A stretch of 64,000 nt of DNA from JBDHWG01 sp039810085 (GCA_039810085.1 JBDHWG010000005.1:1-64000); one strand, 5' to 3'; positions 48,360 through 57,742 are shown, numbered from the stretch's first letter. The notes: generated from the sequence alone by a model not told the origin. Program-made: numbers and translations.

Positions 48360-50726
48360 ATGATTGCTCGAAAGTGGCGCATGCTCAGGACCGGCGGCGT
48401 GGTCCTGGTAGCGCTTGCGTGTTGGTGCGCGTTCTATGCCCTGGCCGCTCACGCCGACCGGCCGCCCCTCGGCGCTGACCCCGATGTCTCGCCTGACGCC
48501 AGCGCCTACGCCCGTACTGCCCCATCCTCTCCATCGGGCACAGATCCCCTGGCTCCTCTCGCCGACGCGGCGAATCCGCCCGTGCTCAGCGTCGCCCCTA
48601 TTAGCGGCACCCAGGTCAGCAACTTCGCCATCACAGGGAGTGGGTTCACAGGGGGACAGGCCGTCCAATTGACCTTGACGCGGCCGGACGGAGTGACCTT
48701 GAGCTACCCCGTCACCGTCAATGCGCAGGGCGGCTTCCAGCCCTCGCCGCTGCCCGGCGTCGGCATGCCCCTTGGAACGTACACCCTGCGGGCGAACGTC
48801 AACGGGGCCGAGGTTGCCCACGCCCAGTTCCGCATCGGCGCGCTGCCGCCTTTCTGCCGTGACCTGCTTGCCAACGGCGGCTTCGAGCTGACGCCGGACT
48901 TTGTTGATTGGGATACGTCCGGCGCGCCCATCGTGAGCACGAACAACCCCTTCAGCGGCGCTCGTCTCGCTCTCCTGGCGGGCTACAACAATGCCAACGA
49001 CCGTGTCGCGCAAAATGTCGTCGTGCCGGCCAATACCCAGTTGGCGCGCCTGAGCTATTGGCGCGCGCGCGTCCCAGAGAGCACAACCCCCGACAGCGAC
49101 CGCATGAGCGTAGCCTTGCTGCGCCCGGATGGTCTTCCCGCCGCGACGGTTGAGACGGTCGACTCGACCGCGGCGGCCAATAGCTGGGGCCGCGTTCTGT
49201 ACAGCCTGCCCACGGGCGGGCAGACGCTCCGTCTGCAATACGCCGCGATGACGGACGCGCGCAACCGAACGGCGTTTGGCGTCGATGAGGTGAGCCTCGT
49301 GGCCTGTAGCCAGCAGCCGACTGATCCAGGCGGGCAGCCGCCCACGACACGGGTTGTCACGAGCAACGGTATGTATGCCATCGCGCCGGGCGAGCGGACG
49401 CGCGTCGAGGTATGGCTCGAAGATGTGGTCAATGCGTATTCCGCCGACGTGACGCTGTCGTTCGATCCGAGCATCGTCCACGCTGTCGCCAGTCAGGCGG
49501 ACCTTGGCCCGTTCCTCTACCTACCCGGCCAGACGACGGTCACCCAGAATGCGATTAACAATACAACGGGTACGGCGCGTGTGGTTATGAGTCGCCTCTC
49601 GCCCGCACCGTCTGTGTCCGGTAGTGGAGTGCTCTTCAGCTTCGAGTTGCAGGGCGTAGCCGTCGGCGCTACGCCGCTAACCATCACCCGAATGCTGGTC
49701 TCGCAAGCTGACGGCACGGCGATTGACACGGGCGGCCAGAATGCGTCGCTGACTGTGCGCGCGGCGCCCGCGACAATCATCGGCCGCATGAGCCTCCAGG
49801 GGCGAACGTCGCACGGGGCGACGACGGTCCACGCGAGTGGCCCGACGGAGCAGACCGTCCTGACCAACAGCCTTGGCGACTTCCGCCTCGAGGGTCTCGC
49901 GCCAGGCCAGTACACGATTCGCGCTCGACATCCCGGCTGGCTGTGCGGCGAGAAGACGGTTACGGTCACGGCGGGACAGACACTCGACTTGACAGCGGGC
50001 CAACTCGTCGCCGGCGATGTGGTCATGTCGAATGGAGTGGACATCTTCGATTTGGTGCATGTTGCCGGATCGTACGACGAGCCAGCCAGCGCAGACCCCA
50101 TCGCGGACCTGAATGGCAGCGGCCGCATCGATATCGGCGACGTTGTGCTCGTTGGGGCGAATTATGGGCAGACCTGCCCGCAGATGTGGCAGCCTCCGAC
50201 GGATTACGCAACGAAGAGCGAGAGCGAGAAGCGAGCGCCGTTCGCAATACGTCTTGTGCCGCAACCAGTCGATCCCGACGGGATGACCCAGGTCGAGGTG
50301 TGGGCGGATGGCTTGACCGAAGTAGGCGGCATCGACCTGACGCTACGGCTCGACCCGAAGGCGGCTGCCCTCGTCGACGGCCGCCCGTTCCGCTTGAGCG
50401 ACGCCATGAAGGACGCCTTTGTCGTGCGGAACACGCGGGGCGATGGCGCCGCCCGCCTCGCCCTCGTGTTGCCCAGCCGGGTGCGCCCAGCCGGGTCGGT
50501 ACGTCTGGCGACCGTCGCGGTCAAGGGCGACGCGGCAAGCGTCGCCGTGGCGAAGCTGAGCTGGGCCGACAGCCGCGGCCGCGTATCGGGGGACGCCGCG
50601 CCGTCCACGCCGAAAGTCGCGCCCGACGCAACCGGCAAGCGGCCCGCGCCGATCCCCGAAGCCTTTGGCGGCCGGCGCGAGAGCCTCGACAACTGGCAGC
50701 GGGAGGCTGCTTTGCCGCTTCGCTAA
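48360..50726 (+). CDS. Secreted multidomain protein with cohesin-like and dockerin-like modules
   Basis: A 788-residue protein with a signal peptide (basic start, hydrophobic VVLVALACWCAFYALAAHA). In order: a beta-sandwich/Ig-like segment (about 70-160), a galactose-binding-like segment (165-315), a cohesin-like domain (about 330-465, VEVWLEDVVNAYSADVTLSF), a carboxypeptidase-regulatory-like fold (470-545) and a dockerin-like pair (about 555-605, NGVDIFDLVHVAGSY and DLNGSGRIDIGDVVLVGANY). A second cohesin-like beta domain follows (about 620-740). No cell-wall sorting signal is seen. AGAGGAGAC precedes ATG 48360. Ligands and partners are unknown; no glycoside hydrolase domain is present. Confidence 0.8.
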   Translation: MIARKWRMLRTGGVVLVALACWCAFYALAAHADRPPLGADPDVSPDASAYARTAPSSPSGTDPLAPLADAANPPVLSVAPISGTQVSNFAITGSGFTGGQAVQLTLTRPDGVTLSYPVTVNAQGGFQPSPLPGVGMPLGTYTLRANVNGAEVAHAQFRIGALPPFCRDLLANGGFELTPDFVDWDTSGAPIVSTNNPFSGARLALLAGYNNANDRVAQNVVVPANTQLARLSYWRARVPESTTPDSDRMSVALLRPDGLPAATVETVDSTAAANSWGRVLYSLPTGGQTLRLQYAAMTDARNRTAFGVDEVSLVACSQQPTDPGGQPPTTRVVTSNGMYAIAPGERTRVEVWLEDVVNAYSADVTLSFDPSIVHAVASQADLGPFLYLPGQTTVTQNAINNTTGTARVVMSRLSPAPSVSGSGVLFSFELQGVAVGATPLTITRMLVSQADGTAIDTGGQNASLTVRAAPATIIGRMSLQGRTSHGATTVHASGPTEQTVLTNSLGDFRLEGLAPGQYTIRARHPGWLCGEKTVTVTAGQTLDLTAGQLVAGDVVMSNGVDIFDLVHVAGSYDEPASADPIADLNGSGRIDIGDVVLVGANYGQTCPQMWQPPTDYATKSESEKRAPFAIRLVPQPVDPDGMTQVEVWADGLTEVGGIDLTLRLDPKAAALVDGRPFRLSDAMKDAFVVRNTRGDGAARLALVLPSRVRPAGSVRLATVAVKGDAASVAVAKLSWADSRGRVSGDAAPSTPKVAPDATGKRPAPIPEAFGGRRESLDNWQREAALPLR

Positions 50727-50754
50727 GGCCCGCGTAGGTTAAGAAGAAGATTAG

Positions 50755-50820
50755 AACCGCAGAACCGCAAAGCCGCAGAGGGCATGGGAAGCCGATCCTG
50801 TGCCTTCTGCGGCTCTGCCT
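50755..50820. repeat. Tandem octamers and hairpin repeat before proA
   Basis: AACCGCAG, AACCGCAA and AGCCGCAG are tandem (50755-50778). AGCCGCAGA (50771-50779) pairs with TCTGCGGCT (50806-50814). It resembles the octamer run at 14945-14968 and is probably the same dispersed family. Confidence 0.6.
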
Positions 50821-50834
50821 TTAGCCGCTTGCGC

Positions 50835-50863
50835 TTGACCTTTCCCCCGCGTGTTGCTAAGAT
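50835..50863 (+). promoter_or_regulatory. Putative proA promoter
   Basis: TTGACC (50835-50840), a 17-base spacer and TAAGAT (50858-50863), 33 bases before proA. Confidence 0.6.
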
Positions 50864-50896
50864 TCTCTGCCTAATATTTGCGGAGGAGGAATCCCT

Positions 50897-52171
50897 ATGC
50901 TTGCCGTCGGAACCCAAGTCGCCGGTGAGGTGGCCGAGAAGGGAGTGCGGGCGCGCGCTGCGGCGCGCCGTCTCGCCTTTACGAGCGCCCGCGTTCGCAA
51001 TGCAGCGCTGCTTGCAATTGCCGATGCCCTGGTCGCCCGCCAGGACGAGATTGCCGAGGCCAACGGGCGTGACCTGGCGGCGGCGCGGGAGACGGGGCTG
51101 TCCGAGGCGATGCTAGGGCGGCTGCGGCTGGGGCCAAAGGACGTGCAGAGCCTCGCCGACGATGTGCGCCATGTCGCGGCGCTGCCTGACCCCCTCGGTA
51201 CGATGGAGATGCGCACCCTGCCCAATGGGCTGCAAGTCGGCAAGCGCCGCGTCCCCCTCGGCGTCATCGGCGTCATCTACGAATCTCGCCCGAATGTAAC
51301 CATCGACATCGCTACGTTGTGCATCAAGTCGGGCAACGCGGCTATCCTGCGCGGCGGCAAAGAGGCGTTGAATTCGAACCGCATCCTGGCCCAGGTCGTG
51401 AGCGACGCTTCCGTCGCCGCTGGCTTGCCCGATGGCTCGGTACAGCTCATCGGGAGCACCGACCGCGCCCTGGTGCGGGAGATGCTGGAGGCGCGGGAGT
51501 ACATCGACCTGCTCATCCCGCGCGGCGGGGCGGACCTGCACCGCTTCGCCATCGAGAACGCCAAGGTGCCGGTCGTGACCGGCGGCATTGGCGTCGTGCA
51601 CATCTACGTGGACGAGTCGGCCAGGTTGGACGACGCCGTCGAGATCGGCTTCAACGCCAAGACTCAGAAGCCATCGGCCTGCAATGCCGTGGACACCTTC
51701 CTCGTTCACCGCGCCGTCGCCGCCGAGTTCCTGCCGCGCCTGGCCGACCGACTGAGTGGCGCTGGCGTGGAGTTGCGCGTCGACGAGCCGTCTCTGGCAA
51801 TCCTGGGTGAGCGGCCGCTGGTGAAGGCGGCGACGCCCGAAGACTTCGGTTACGAATTTCTGGCCCTGCGCGCCTCAGTGCGCATTGTAGATCGCATGGA
51901 TGACGCCCTCGACCACATCGCCCGCTATGGCGGACACTCCGAGGCCATCATCACTGAAGATTACAGCGCCGTGATGCGTTTTCTGGATGAGGTTGATTCG
52001 GCAGCGGTGTTCGTCAATGCCAGCACGCGCTTCAATGACGGCGGGCAGTTCGGGCTGGGCGCTGAGGTCGCCATCAGCACCACGAAGCTCCACGCGCGCG
52101 GGCCGATGGGCCTCCAGGAACTGACCACCTACAAGTGGGTGGTGCTCGGCCACGGCGACGTGCGGCCGTAA
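50897..52171 (+). CDS. proA: Glutamate-5-semialdehyde dehydrogenase (gamma-glutamyl phosphate reductase)
   Basis: The second enzyme of proline synthesis; 424 residues of aldehyde dehydrogenase fold. The catalytic Cys is in KTQKPSACNAVDTFLVH (about residue 262). IPRGGADLHRFAIENAKVPV and the end ELTTYKWVVLGHGDVRP are characteristic. GGAGGAGG precedes ATG 50897. It has its own promoter rather than sharing one with proB. Confidence 0.95.
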   Translation: MLAVGTQVAGEVAEKGVRARAAARRLAFTSARVRNAALLAIADALVARQDEIAEANGRDLAAARETGLSEAMLGRLRLGPKDVQSLADDVRHVAALPDPLGTMEMRTLPNGLQVGKRRVPLGVIGVIYESRPNVTIDIATLCIKSGNAAILRGGKEALNSNRILAQVVSDASVAAGLPDGSVQLIGSTDRALVREMLEAREYIDLLIPRGGADLHRFAIENAKVPVVTGGIGVVHIYVDESARLDDAVEIGFNAKTQKPSACNAVDTFLVHRAVAAEFLPRLADRLSGAGVELRVDEPSLAILGERPLVKAATPEDFGYEFLALRASVRIVDRMDDALDHIARYGGHSEAIITEDYSAVMRFLDEVDSAAVFVNASTRFNDGGQFGLGAEVAISTTKLHARGPMGLQELTTYKWVVLGHGDVRP

Positions 52172-52188
52172 AGGGGGAACGCTTCGAC

Positions 52189-52944
52189 ATGCATATCGCC
52201 CGTTACCACTTTGACGGCCTGGTCGGCTATGGGGCGCGCGACGGCGACGACCTGCGCGCGATTGTTGGGGACGTATTTGGCACGCATCACGTGGGCGACG
52301 TTGTGGCCCGCGTCGAGGAGGTGGACATTCTGGCTCCGGTGCAGCCGAGCAAAATTGTTGCGGTTGGGCGCAACTACCGCGCCCATGCCGCTGAGATGAA
52401 TGCCGAGCTTCCCTCGGAGCCGCTCATCTTCCTCAAGCCGCCCAGCGCCGTGGTTGGGCCGGGCGAGACCATCATGCTGCCGAGCATGTCCTCCCGCGTG
52501 GACTACGAGGCCGAACTGGCGGTCATCATCGGTCGTCGCGCCAAGGACGTGCCCTGGAACACCGCCCTGACCTACGTCCTCGGCTGCACAGCGGCCAACG
52601 ACGTGACGGCGCGGGACTTGCAGCGCACCGATGGGCAGTGGACACGGGCTAAGGGCTTCGATACCTTCTGCCCGATGGGACCGTGGATTGTGACCAACCT
52701 GGATACGGCGGGCGTCAGCGTTCGCGCGCGCGTCAACGGCGAGGTGCGGCAGGATGGCCGGACACGCGACCTCATCTTCGACGTGCCGTACCTGGTCAGC
52801 TATATTTCAAAAGTGATGACATTGGAGCCGGGCGACATCATCTTGACCGGGACACCGGCCGGTGTTGGCCCCCTGGAAGCGGGCGATGTGGTCGAGGTCG
52901 AGATCGACGGCATCGGTGTGCTCCGTAATCCTGTCTCACGCTAA
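52189..52944 (+). CDS. Fumarylacetoacetate hydrolase family protein
   Basis: A 251-residue FAH-superfamily enzyme. Metal-binding acidic residues are in DYEAELAVIIG and in NDVTARDLQ. KIVAVGRNYRAHAAEMNAEL and ILTGTPAGVGPLEAGDVVEV are family motifs. Members hydrolyse or decarboxylate 2-oxo acids such as acylpyruvates; the exact substrate is not visible. ATG 52189 follows AAGGGGG, 17 bases after proA. Confidence 0.88.
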   Translation: MHIARYHFDGLVGYGARDGDDLRAIVGDVFGTHHVGDVVARVEEVDILAPVQPSKIVAVGRNYRAHAAEMNAELPSEPLIFLKPPSAVVGPGETIMLPSMSSRVDYEAELAVIIGRRAKDVPWNTALTYVLGCTAANDVTARDLQRTDGQWTRAKGFDTFCPMGPWIVTNLDTAGVSVRARVNGEVRQDGRTRDLIFDVPYLVSYISKVMTLEPGDIILTGTPAGVGPLEAGDVVEVEIDGIGVLRNPVSR

Positions 52945-52954
52945 CGAGAATGCC

Positions 52955-53878
52955 ATGAAAGACTTTATCAGCCTCTCAGACCTCACCCCCGAAAGCATCA
53001 TGGAGCTGTTGGACCTGGCGGTCCAGCTCAAACAAGAACTCACTAGCGGCGCGCCGCGTCCCCTCCTGAAGGGCCAGGTGCTCGGCATGGTGTTCCAGAA
53101 GCCGTCGCTGCGCACGCGTGTCTCGTTCGATGTGGGCATGCTCCAGCTCGGCGGCCACGCCCTGTATCTCTCGCCGAATGAGATTCAAATTGGCAAGCGT
53201 GAAAGCACCGGCGATGTGGCCCGTGTGCTTAGCCGCTACGTGAACGGCATCATGGCGCGGGTGTTTGCCCACAGCGATGTTGTCGAGTTGGCGCGCACGG
53301 CGACAGTCCCCGTCATCAACGGGCTGTCGGACTTCAGCCACCCGTGCCAGGGTCTTGCCGACCTGCTGACGGTCTATGAGAAACACGGCCACCTCAAGGG
53401 CTTGACGCTGGCCTACCTGGGCGATGGCAACAACGTCGCCAACTCGCTCATGTTCGGCGGGGCGCTGACGGGCATGCGTGTCATTATCGTGACGCCGCCG
53501 GGCTACGAACCGACGGCCGAGGCGGTGGATTGCGCCCGCTCGCTTGGCCGATTGGGCGGCGGTAGCGTGGAAGTGACGAATGATCCGTCGGCGGCTGCGC
53601 GTGGCGCCGACGTCCTGTATACCGATGTCTGGGCTAGCATGGGGCAGGAGGCGGAACAGGCTCAGCGCAAAAGCGTCTTCCCGCCGTACCAGCTCAACGC
53701 AGCGCGGGTCGCCGAGGCCAACTCCGATGTGATGGTGCTGCACTGTCTGCCTGCCCACCGGGGCGACGAGATCACTGACGACGTCATCGACGGCCCGAAC
53801 TCCGCCGTGTTCGACCAGGCAGAGAACCGCCTGCACGCTCAGAAGGCTGTGCTGGTCAAGTTGATGGGATCGCATTGA
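52955..53878 (+). CDS. argF: Ornithine carbamoyltransferase
   Basis: It makes citrulline from ornithine and carbamoyl phosphate. 307 residues from ATG 52955. The carbamoyl phosphate loop reads KPSLRTRVSFD (near 48-58), with Leu where STRTR is usual. HPCQGLADLLT (about 128) and HCLPAHRGDEI (about 262) are the other active-site motifs. It lies 10 bases after the FAH gene, so the two share a transcript. Confidence 0.94.
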   Translation: MKDFISLSDLTPESIMELLDLAVQLKQELTSGAPRPLLKGQVLGMVFQKPSLRTRVSFDVGMLQLGGHALYLSPNEIQIGKRESTGDVARVLSRYVNGIMARVFAHSDVVELARTATVPVINGLSDFSHPCQGLADLLTVYEKHGHLKGLTLAYLGDGNNVANSLMFGGALTGMRVIIVTPPGYEPTAEAVDCARSLGRLGGGSVEVTNDPSAAARGADVLYTDVWASMGQEAEQAQRKSVFPPYQLNAARVAEANSDVMVLHCLPAHRGDEITDDVIDGPNSAVFDQAENRLHAQKAVLVKLMGSH

Positions 53879-53948
53879 CAGGCCGAGGTGGGGCAGGGCC
53901 AGGACGCCCGTGGGCCTTTACCTCCGCCGTGGGGAAGGATAACAGCGC

Positions 53949-54944
53949 GTGGATGAGGTTTTCCAAAACCTGCGCTTGACGATACAATGGGCTGCGTCCA
54001 CCGTCGATTTTTTCACGATTATCGACTTGCTGCTGGTCACGGCGGTGTTCTACGGCCTCCTATACCTGATTCGGGGCACTCAAGCGGTTCAACTGCTGCG
54101 CGGCTTCCTGTTGCTGACCCTGATTGTCGTCCTCCTGAGCAACGTCCTCCAGCTTCGCGCCTTCAACTGGCTCCTGCGCAACTCATTGCCCGCGCTGCTC
54201 GTTTCCATTCCCGTCATCTTCCAGCCTGAAATCCGGCGTGGTTTGGAGAGGTTAGGCCGCGCCGGCCGATTCATCACACCCGGCGTCGGGGAAACCTTTA
54301 GCACATCCATTATCCAGGAAATCGCGCGCGCGGTGGGTGAGATGTCTGAGCGCCACCACGGTGCGCTCATTGTCATCGAGCAGGACACCGGCTTACAAGA
54401 GTTCATCGACACGGGCGAGAAGCTCGACTCGGCGGTGACGGCCGACCTGCTGACAACCATCTTCTTCCCTAAGACCGCGCTGCACGATGGCGCGGTTATC
54501 ATTCGTGGCAGCCGCATCGTAGCGGCGCGCTGTGTCTTGCCGCTGGCGATGGGCCGCGAGCCGGATAGTCACCTGGGCACGCGCCACCTGGCCGCCATCG
54601 GCATCACGGAGCGCACCGACGCCGTTGCCGTCGTCGTCTCGGAAGAGACCGGCACCATCTCGCTCGTGCGCAACGGCATCATTCGCCGCCGTCTCGACGA
54701 GGGCCAGGTGTCGCGCCTCCTCTACCGTTGGTATCGCACGCCGTCCACGTCGCCTGACTGGTTCATGCGCTGGTTCAAGGGGACGCAAAACGGCACGACA
54801 GCCCACAGCGGAGCCGGTGATGGCCTGGAAAAGTCGGCCGCTGCCTCTGCTGCTGAGTCGCAGCAAGAGCGGGTACGGGCTTCGACCGGCACAGCATCGG
54901 AGACGAGCGGCGAGGCAGGCATCGTGGACAGGAGCGATTCGTGA
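53949..54944 (+). CDS. cdaA: Diadenylate cyclase CdaA
   Basis: It synthesises c-di-AMP. 331 residues from GTG 53949. About three N-terminal membrane helices (residues 20-100) precede the DAC domain, whose catalytic DGA occurs in LHDGAVIIRG (about 180) and whose second motif is GTRHLAAIGI (about 209; GTRHR in many relatives). The last ~55 residues form a Ser/Thr/Ala/Glu-rich tail. Its stop overlaps the start of ybbR (GTGA), the standard CdaA-regulator arrangement. Confidence 0.95.
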   Translation: MDEVFQNLRLTIQWAASTVDFFTIIDLLLVTAVFYGLLYLIRGTQAVQLLRGFLLLTLIVVLLSNVLQLRAFNWLLRNSLPALLVSIPVIFQPEIRRGLERLGRAGRFITPGVGETFSTSIIQEIARAVGEMSERHHGALIVIEQDTGLQEFIDTGEKLDSAVTADLLTTIFFPKTALHDGAVIIRGSRIVAARCVLPLAMGREPDSHLGTRHLAAIGITERTDAVAVVVSEETGTISLVRNGIIRRRLDEGQVSRLLYRWYRTPSTSPDWFMRWFKGTQNGTTAHSGAGDGLEKSAAASAAESQQERVRASTGTASETSGEAGIVDRSDS

Positions 54945-56191
54945 TTCGGGTCCTGCTGGGGAACATCGGCTCGCTCATCCTGGCTTTCTTGCTGGCGCTC
55001 CTGGTATGGTTCGTGGCGACGAGCGAGAGCAATCCTCTGCAAGAGGGGGTGACACCGCTGGGCGGCGTCCCTATCGAGGCCGTCAACGTGCCCCAGGGCG
55101 ATGAGCTGCTGGGCGGGCTGAACGACCGCGCCCAGGTGCGCCTCGTCGCGCCGCGCAACTCGTGGGATTTGATCTCCGCGTCGGATTTCCGCGCCTACGT
55201 CGACCTGGCGAAAGTCGAGCCGGGCATCCGCACCGTGCCGGTGACCGTCGTCTGCTCGCGCTGCGCCGAGAATCGGGCGCGCATCCTCAGTGTCACACCC
55301 AAGGAAGTTGTGGTCCGCCTGGAGCCTTCGGCGCAGCGCGAGATGGAAGTGCAGGCGAGTGTGATCGGGGATACTGCGCTGGGCTTCGCGCCGCAAAAAC
55401 CAGTTGTCACGCCATCGCAGATCGCCGTCAAAGGGCCACGCTCAGCCGTCGAGGCAGTGGCGCAGGTGCAGGCGCGCATGGCCTTGCTCAACAGCCCTCG
55501 CGCCGATGTCGAGCGTTCAGTCGCCCTGGCCGCCCTGGACAAGAATGGCAACACAGTTACGGGTGTGACCATCGATCCGCCGCAAGTGACCATGCACGTA
55601 CCTATCGAGCAGGAGCAGGGATACCGCGAGTTGTCCGTCTCCGTCGATCGGAATATTAGCGCCGCACCCGGCTACTGGATTAGCAGCATCACCGTGTCAC
55701 CCTCGACGGTGACGGTCAAAGGTCCGCCGGCGCTCATCAAGTCGATGGCCGGTTTTCTCCAGACTCAACCGTTGACGGCCCAGGATATCAACCAGGGTTT
55801 CGAGCGCAGTGTTCCGCTGATTGTACCGGACGGCGTCAGTATTGTAGACCCTCCCAATGGCTCGGTATCCATCAAAGTTGGCGTGGATGTGGAGCGTAGC
55901 GGGCGGACCATCGAGCGCTCTGTACTGGTGCGCGGGTTGCCCACCGATTGGCAGGCGACCGTCTCGCCCGCGCGCGTGCAGGTTGCCCTGGCCGGGCCGG
56001 TGGCTGATCTGCGCGGTGTAGAGAATGACACGAACATCCAGGTGGTGGTGGATGTGACCGGCCTGCAACCGGGAACCCAGAGCCTCGCGGCCAAGGTGGT
56101 TGGCGTGCCAGAGTTGCTCGACCGACGTGTCACCCCCGACAAAGTCGATGTGACGATTGTCAACCCGGCTGCGGCGACGCGAACACCGTAA
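54941..56191 (+). CDS. cdaR: YbbR-domain regulator of CdaA
   Basis: A 416-residue protein with one N-terminal membrane helix (LGNIGSLILAFLLALLVWFV) and about four extracytoplasmic YbbR repeats (phrases such as VTPSQIAVKGPRSAVEAV and VSPSTVTVKGPPALIKSM). In Gram-positive bacteria CdaR/YbbR modulates CdaA. GTG 54941 overlaps the cdaA stop by four bases, so synthesis is coupled. A long hairpin follows. Confidence 0.92.
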   Translation: MIRVLLGNIGSLILAFLLALLVWFVATSESNPLQEGVTPLGGVPIEAVNVPQGDELLGGLNDRAQVRLVAPRNSWDLISASDFRAYVDLAKVEPGIRTVPVTVVCSRCAENRARILSVTPKEVVVRLEPSAQREMEVQASVIGDTALGFAPQKPVVTPSQIAVKGPRSAVEAVAQVQARMALLNSPRADVERSVALAALDKNGNTVTGVTIDPPQVTMHVPIEQEQGYRELSVSVDRNISAAPGYWISSITVSPSTVTVKGPPALIKSMAGFLQTQPLTAQDINQGFERSVPLIVPDGVSIVDPPNGSVSIKVGVDVERSGRTIERSVLVRGLPTDWQATVSPARVQVALAGPVADLRGVENDTNIQVVVDVTGLQPGTQSLAAKVVGVPELLDRRVTPDKVDVTIVNPAAATRTP

Positions 56192-56209
56192 CCTGCGTCC
56201 GCTCCCTAA

Positions 56210-56267
56210 AGAGACATCGGCCTGGGGTCGCCTCTGTCGTAGAGGGTAACTCCAGGCCGATGTCTCT
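56210..56267. terminator. Bidirectional terminator-like hairpin
   Basis: AGAGACATCGGCCTGG (56210-56225) pairs perfectly with CCAGGCCGATGTCTCT (56252-56267), with CCTCT/AGAGG inside. It separates the convergent ybbR and the minus-strand gene at 56367. There is no long T-run on either side. Confidence 0.6.
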
Positions 56268-56366
56268 GAGAGGTAAACGGGAGGTTAGACCCGTGTTGCC
56301 AATAGTGTATCACGTACACATTAGACGCCCGTTAATCGGGTGTGAAAGTTGTGTGAGAGCGCTCCC

Positions 56367-56618
56367 TTAGCGGGACGTCACGAGACGGTTTACCCGCCCT
56401 TGCCTGTCCATGACGACCCGAACGATGCGTGGCAGGCGCTTGTCCCCAATCTCGACTGTGGTTCGAAAAGTGAACTCAACACCGTCAGTCGTCGCGTTGC
56501 GTGTCGGGCTTACCCCGGCCATCTCTGGAAAGCGCCGCACGACATGGGCGATGGCCTTTGCCCGCAGCTCCTCGATTCGGAAAGTGGTCGAGCGGGTCGT
56601 TGATGTCTGGCGTGCCAT
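56367..56618 (-). CDS. Hypothetical protein, 83 residues, last gene of the ftsZ cluster
   Basis: I do not recognise this family. Charged helices (RIEELRAKAIAHVVRRFPEM) are followed by two likely beta strands (GVEFTFRTTVEIG and RIVRVVMDRQGRVNRLV), resembling a small alpha-beta fold. ATG 56618 is chosen over an ATG 13 codons earlier because AGGAGAGAG lies two to three bases before it. It is 57 bases downstream of ftsZ on the same strand. Its place next to ftsZ is the only clue to function. Confidence 0.65.
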   Translation of the reverse strand: MARQTSTTRSTTFRIEELRAKAIAHVVRRFPEMAGVSPTRNATTDGVEFTFRTTVEIGDKRLPRIVRVVMDRQGRVNRLVTSR

Positions 56619-56675
56619 GACTCTCTCCTGCATAACAATTATCACGTCGCGTGCCACGACGTTCGCCTGACGGCG

Positions 56676-57695
56676 TCATCCTGCCGCGACGAGGCGAAGG
56701 CTTCCGCTCGGCGATGTCGTTGGATAGGGTATCGCCCGGCGAACGTGCTCCAGGCTGCTGGCGACCAGCATCACCTGGACGCGCCCGGCCATTCGCTCGT
56801 CGATGAGAATACCGAAGCGCACGTCGGCGTCGGGGCGCGCTGCTCGCGCCACGACATCCACCGCTGCCTGCGCTTCAAGAAGGGGTAGGTCGGGGCCGCA
56901 GGTGATGTTAATCAGCACCGCGCCCGCGCCCTGGATCGCCAGGGGATCGACCAAAGGGCTGATGAGAGCTGCCCGCGCCGCCGAGACGGCTGCATCCGGC
57001 CCGCGTCCCTGTCCAATCGCCAGCAGGCTCGGCCCGGCGTCGGTGAGGAGGTCACGCAGGTCAGCCAGGTCGAGGTTGATGAGGCCCGGCTGGGTGACAA
57101 GCTCCGAGATGCCCTGGATCGCCTGGCGCAGCACATCGTCCCCGACGCGCAGCGCCATGTCCAGGGTGAGCTTGCTGTCCACCAGGTTCGCCAGCCGGTC
57201 GTTCGAGACAATGATGACGGTGTCGACGACCTCGCGCAGCCGCGCCAGCCCGTACTCCGCCGCGCGCAGCCGCCGCATCCCCTCCCAGGTGAACGGGCGC
57301 GTCACGACGCCGATGGTCAGCGCGCCCATTGAGCGGGCGATGTCGGCGATGACTGGCGCTGCACCGGTGCCGGTGCCGCCGCCCATCCCGGCGGCGATGA
57401 AGACGACGTCAGCGCCAGTCAGGGCGACGCTAATCGCTTTGCGGCTTTCCTCGGCCGCCTGTGACCCAAGCTCGGGCGCTCCCCCCGCACCGAGGCCAGC
57501 TGTTGATATGGGGCCGAGCTGGATCTTGGTCGGCGCTTCGGCGCGCTCGAGCGACTGGAGGTCGGTATTGGCGACGATGAACTCGACGCCGGTCATCCCG
57601 AATTGAATCATGTGATCGACAGCATTGCTGCCGCCACCACCGACGCCCACAACTTTGAGACAGGCTGGCGTGGCAGGGTTGATGGTCGCTTGCAC
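56676..57695 (-). CDS. ftsZ: Cell division protein FtsZ, without the usual C-terminal tail
   Basis: A tubulin-like GTPase of 339 residues. The GTP-binding GGGTGTGA signature is in GMGGGTGTGAAPV, the N-terminal loop is VGVGGGGSNAVDHM, and the T7 loop reads NLDLADLRDLL (NVDFADV in typical FtsZ) with the catalytic Asp kept. NITCG replaces the common NITGG. The chain ends a few residues after the last strand (SLRLVAAG), so the linker and conserved FtsA/ZipA-binding peptide are absent. GTG 57695 is preferred because AAGGAGG lies four bases upstream; an earlier GTG at 57725 lacks a site. mraZ lies 47 bases upstream. Confidence 0.9.
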   Translation of the reverse strand: MQATINPATPACLKVVGVGGGGSNAVDHMIQFGMTGVEFIVANTDLQSLERAEAPTKIQLGPISTAGLGAGGAPELGSQAAEESRKAISVALTGADVVFIAAGMGGGTGTGAAPVIADIARSMGALTIGVVTRPFTWEGMRRLRAAEYGLARLREVVDTVIIVSNDRLANLVDSKLTLDMALRVGDDVLRQAIQGISELVTQPGLINLDLADLRDLLTDAGPSLLAIGQGRGPDAAVSAARAALISPLVDPLAIQGAGAVLINITCGPDLPLLEAQAAVDVVARAARPDADVRFGILIDERMAGRVQVMLVASSLEHVRRAIPYPTTSPSGSLRLVAAG

Positions 57696-57742
57696 AGAGC
57701 CTCCTTCGATGGCAGTGAGAGTCACGAGTCGTTAGCGATTGA

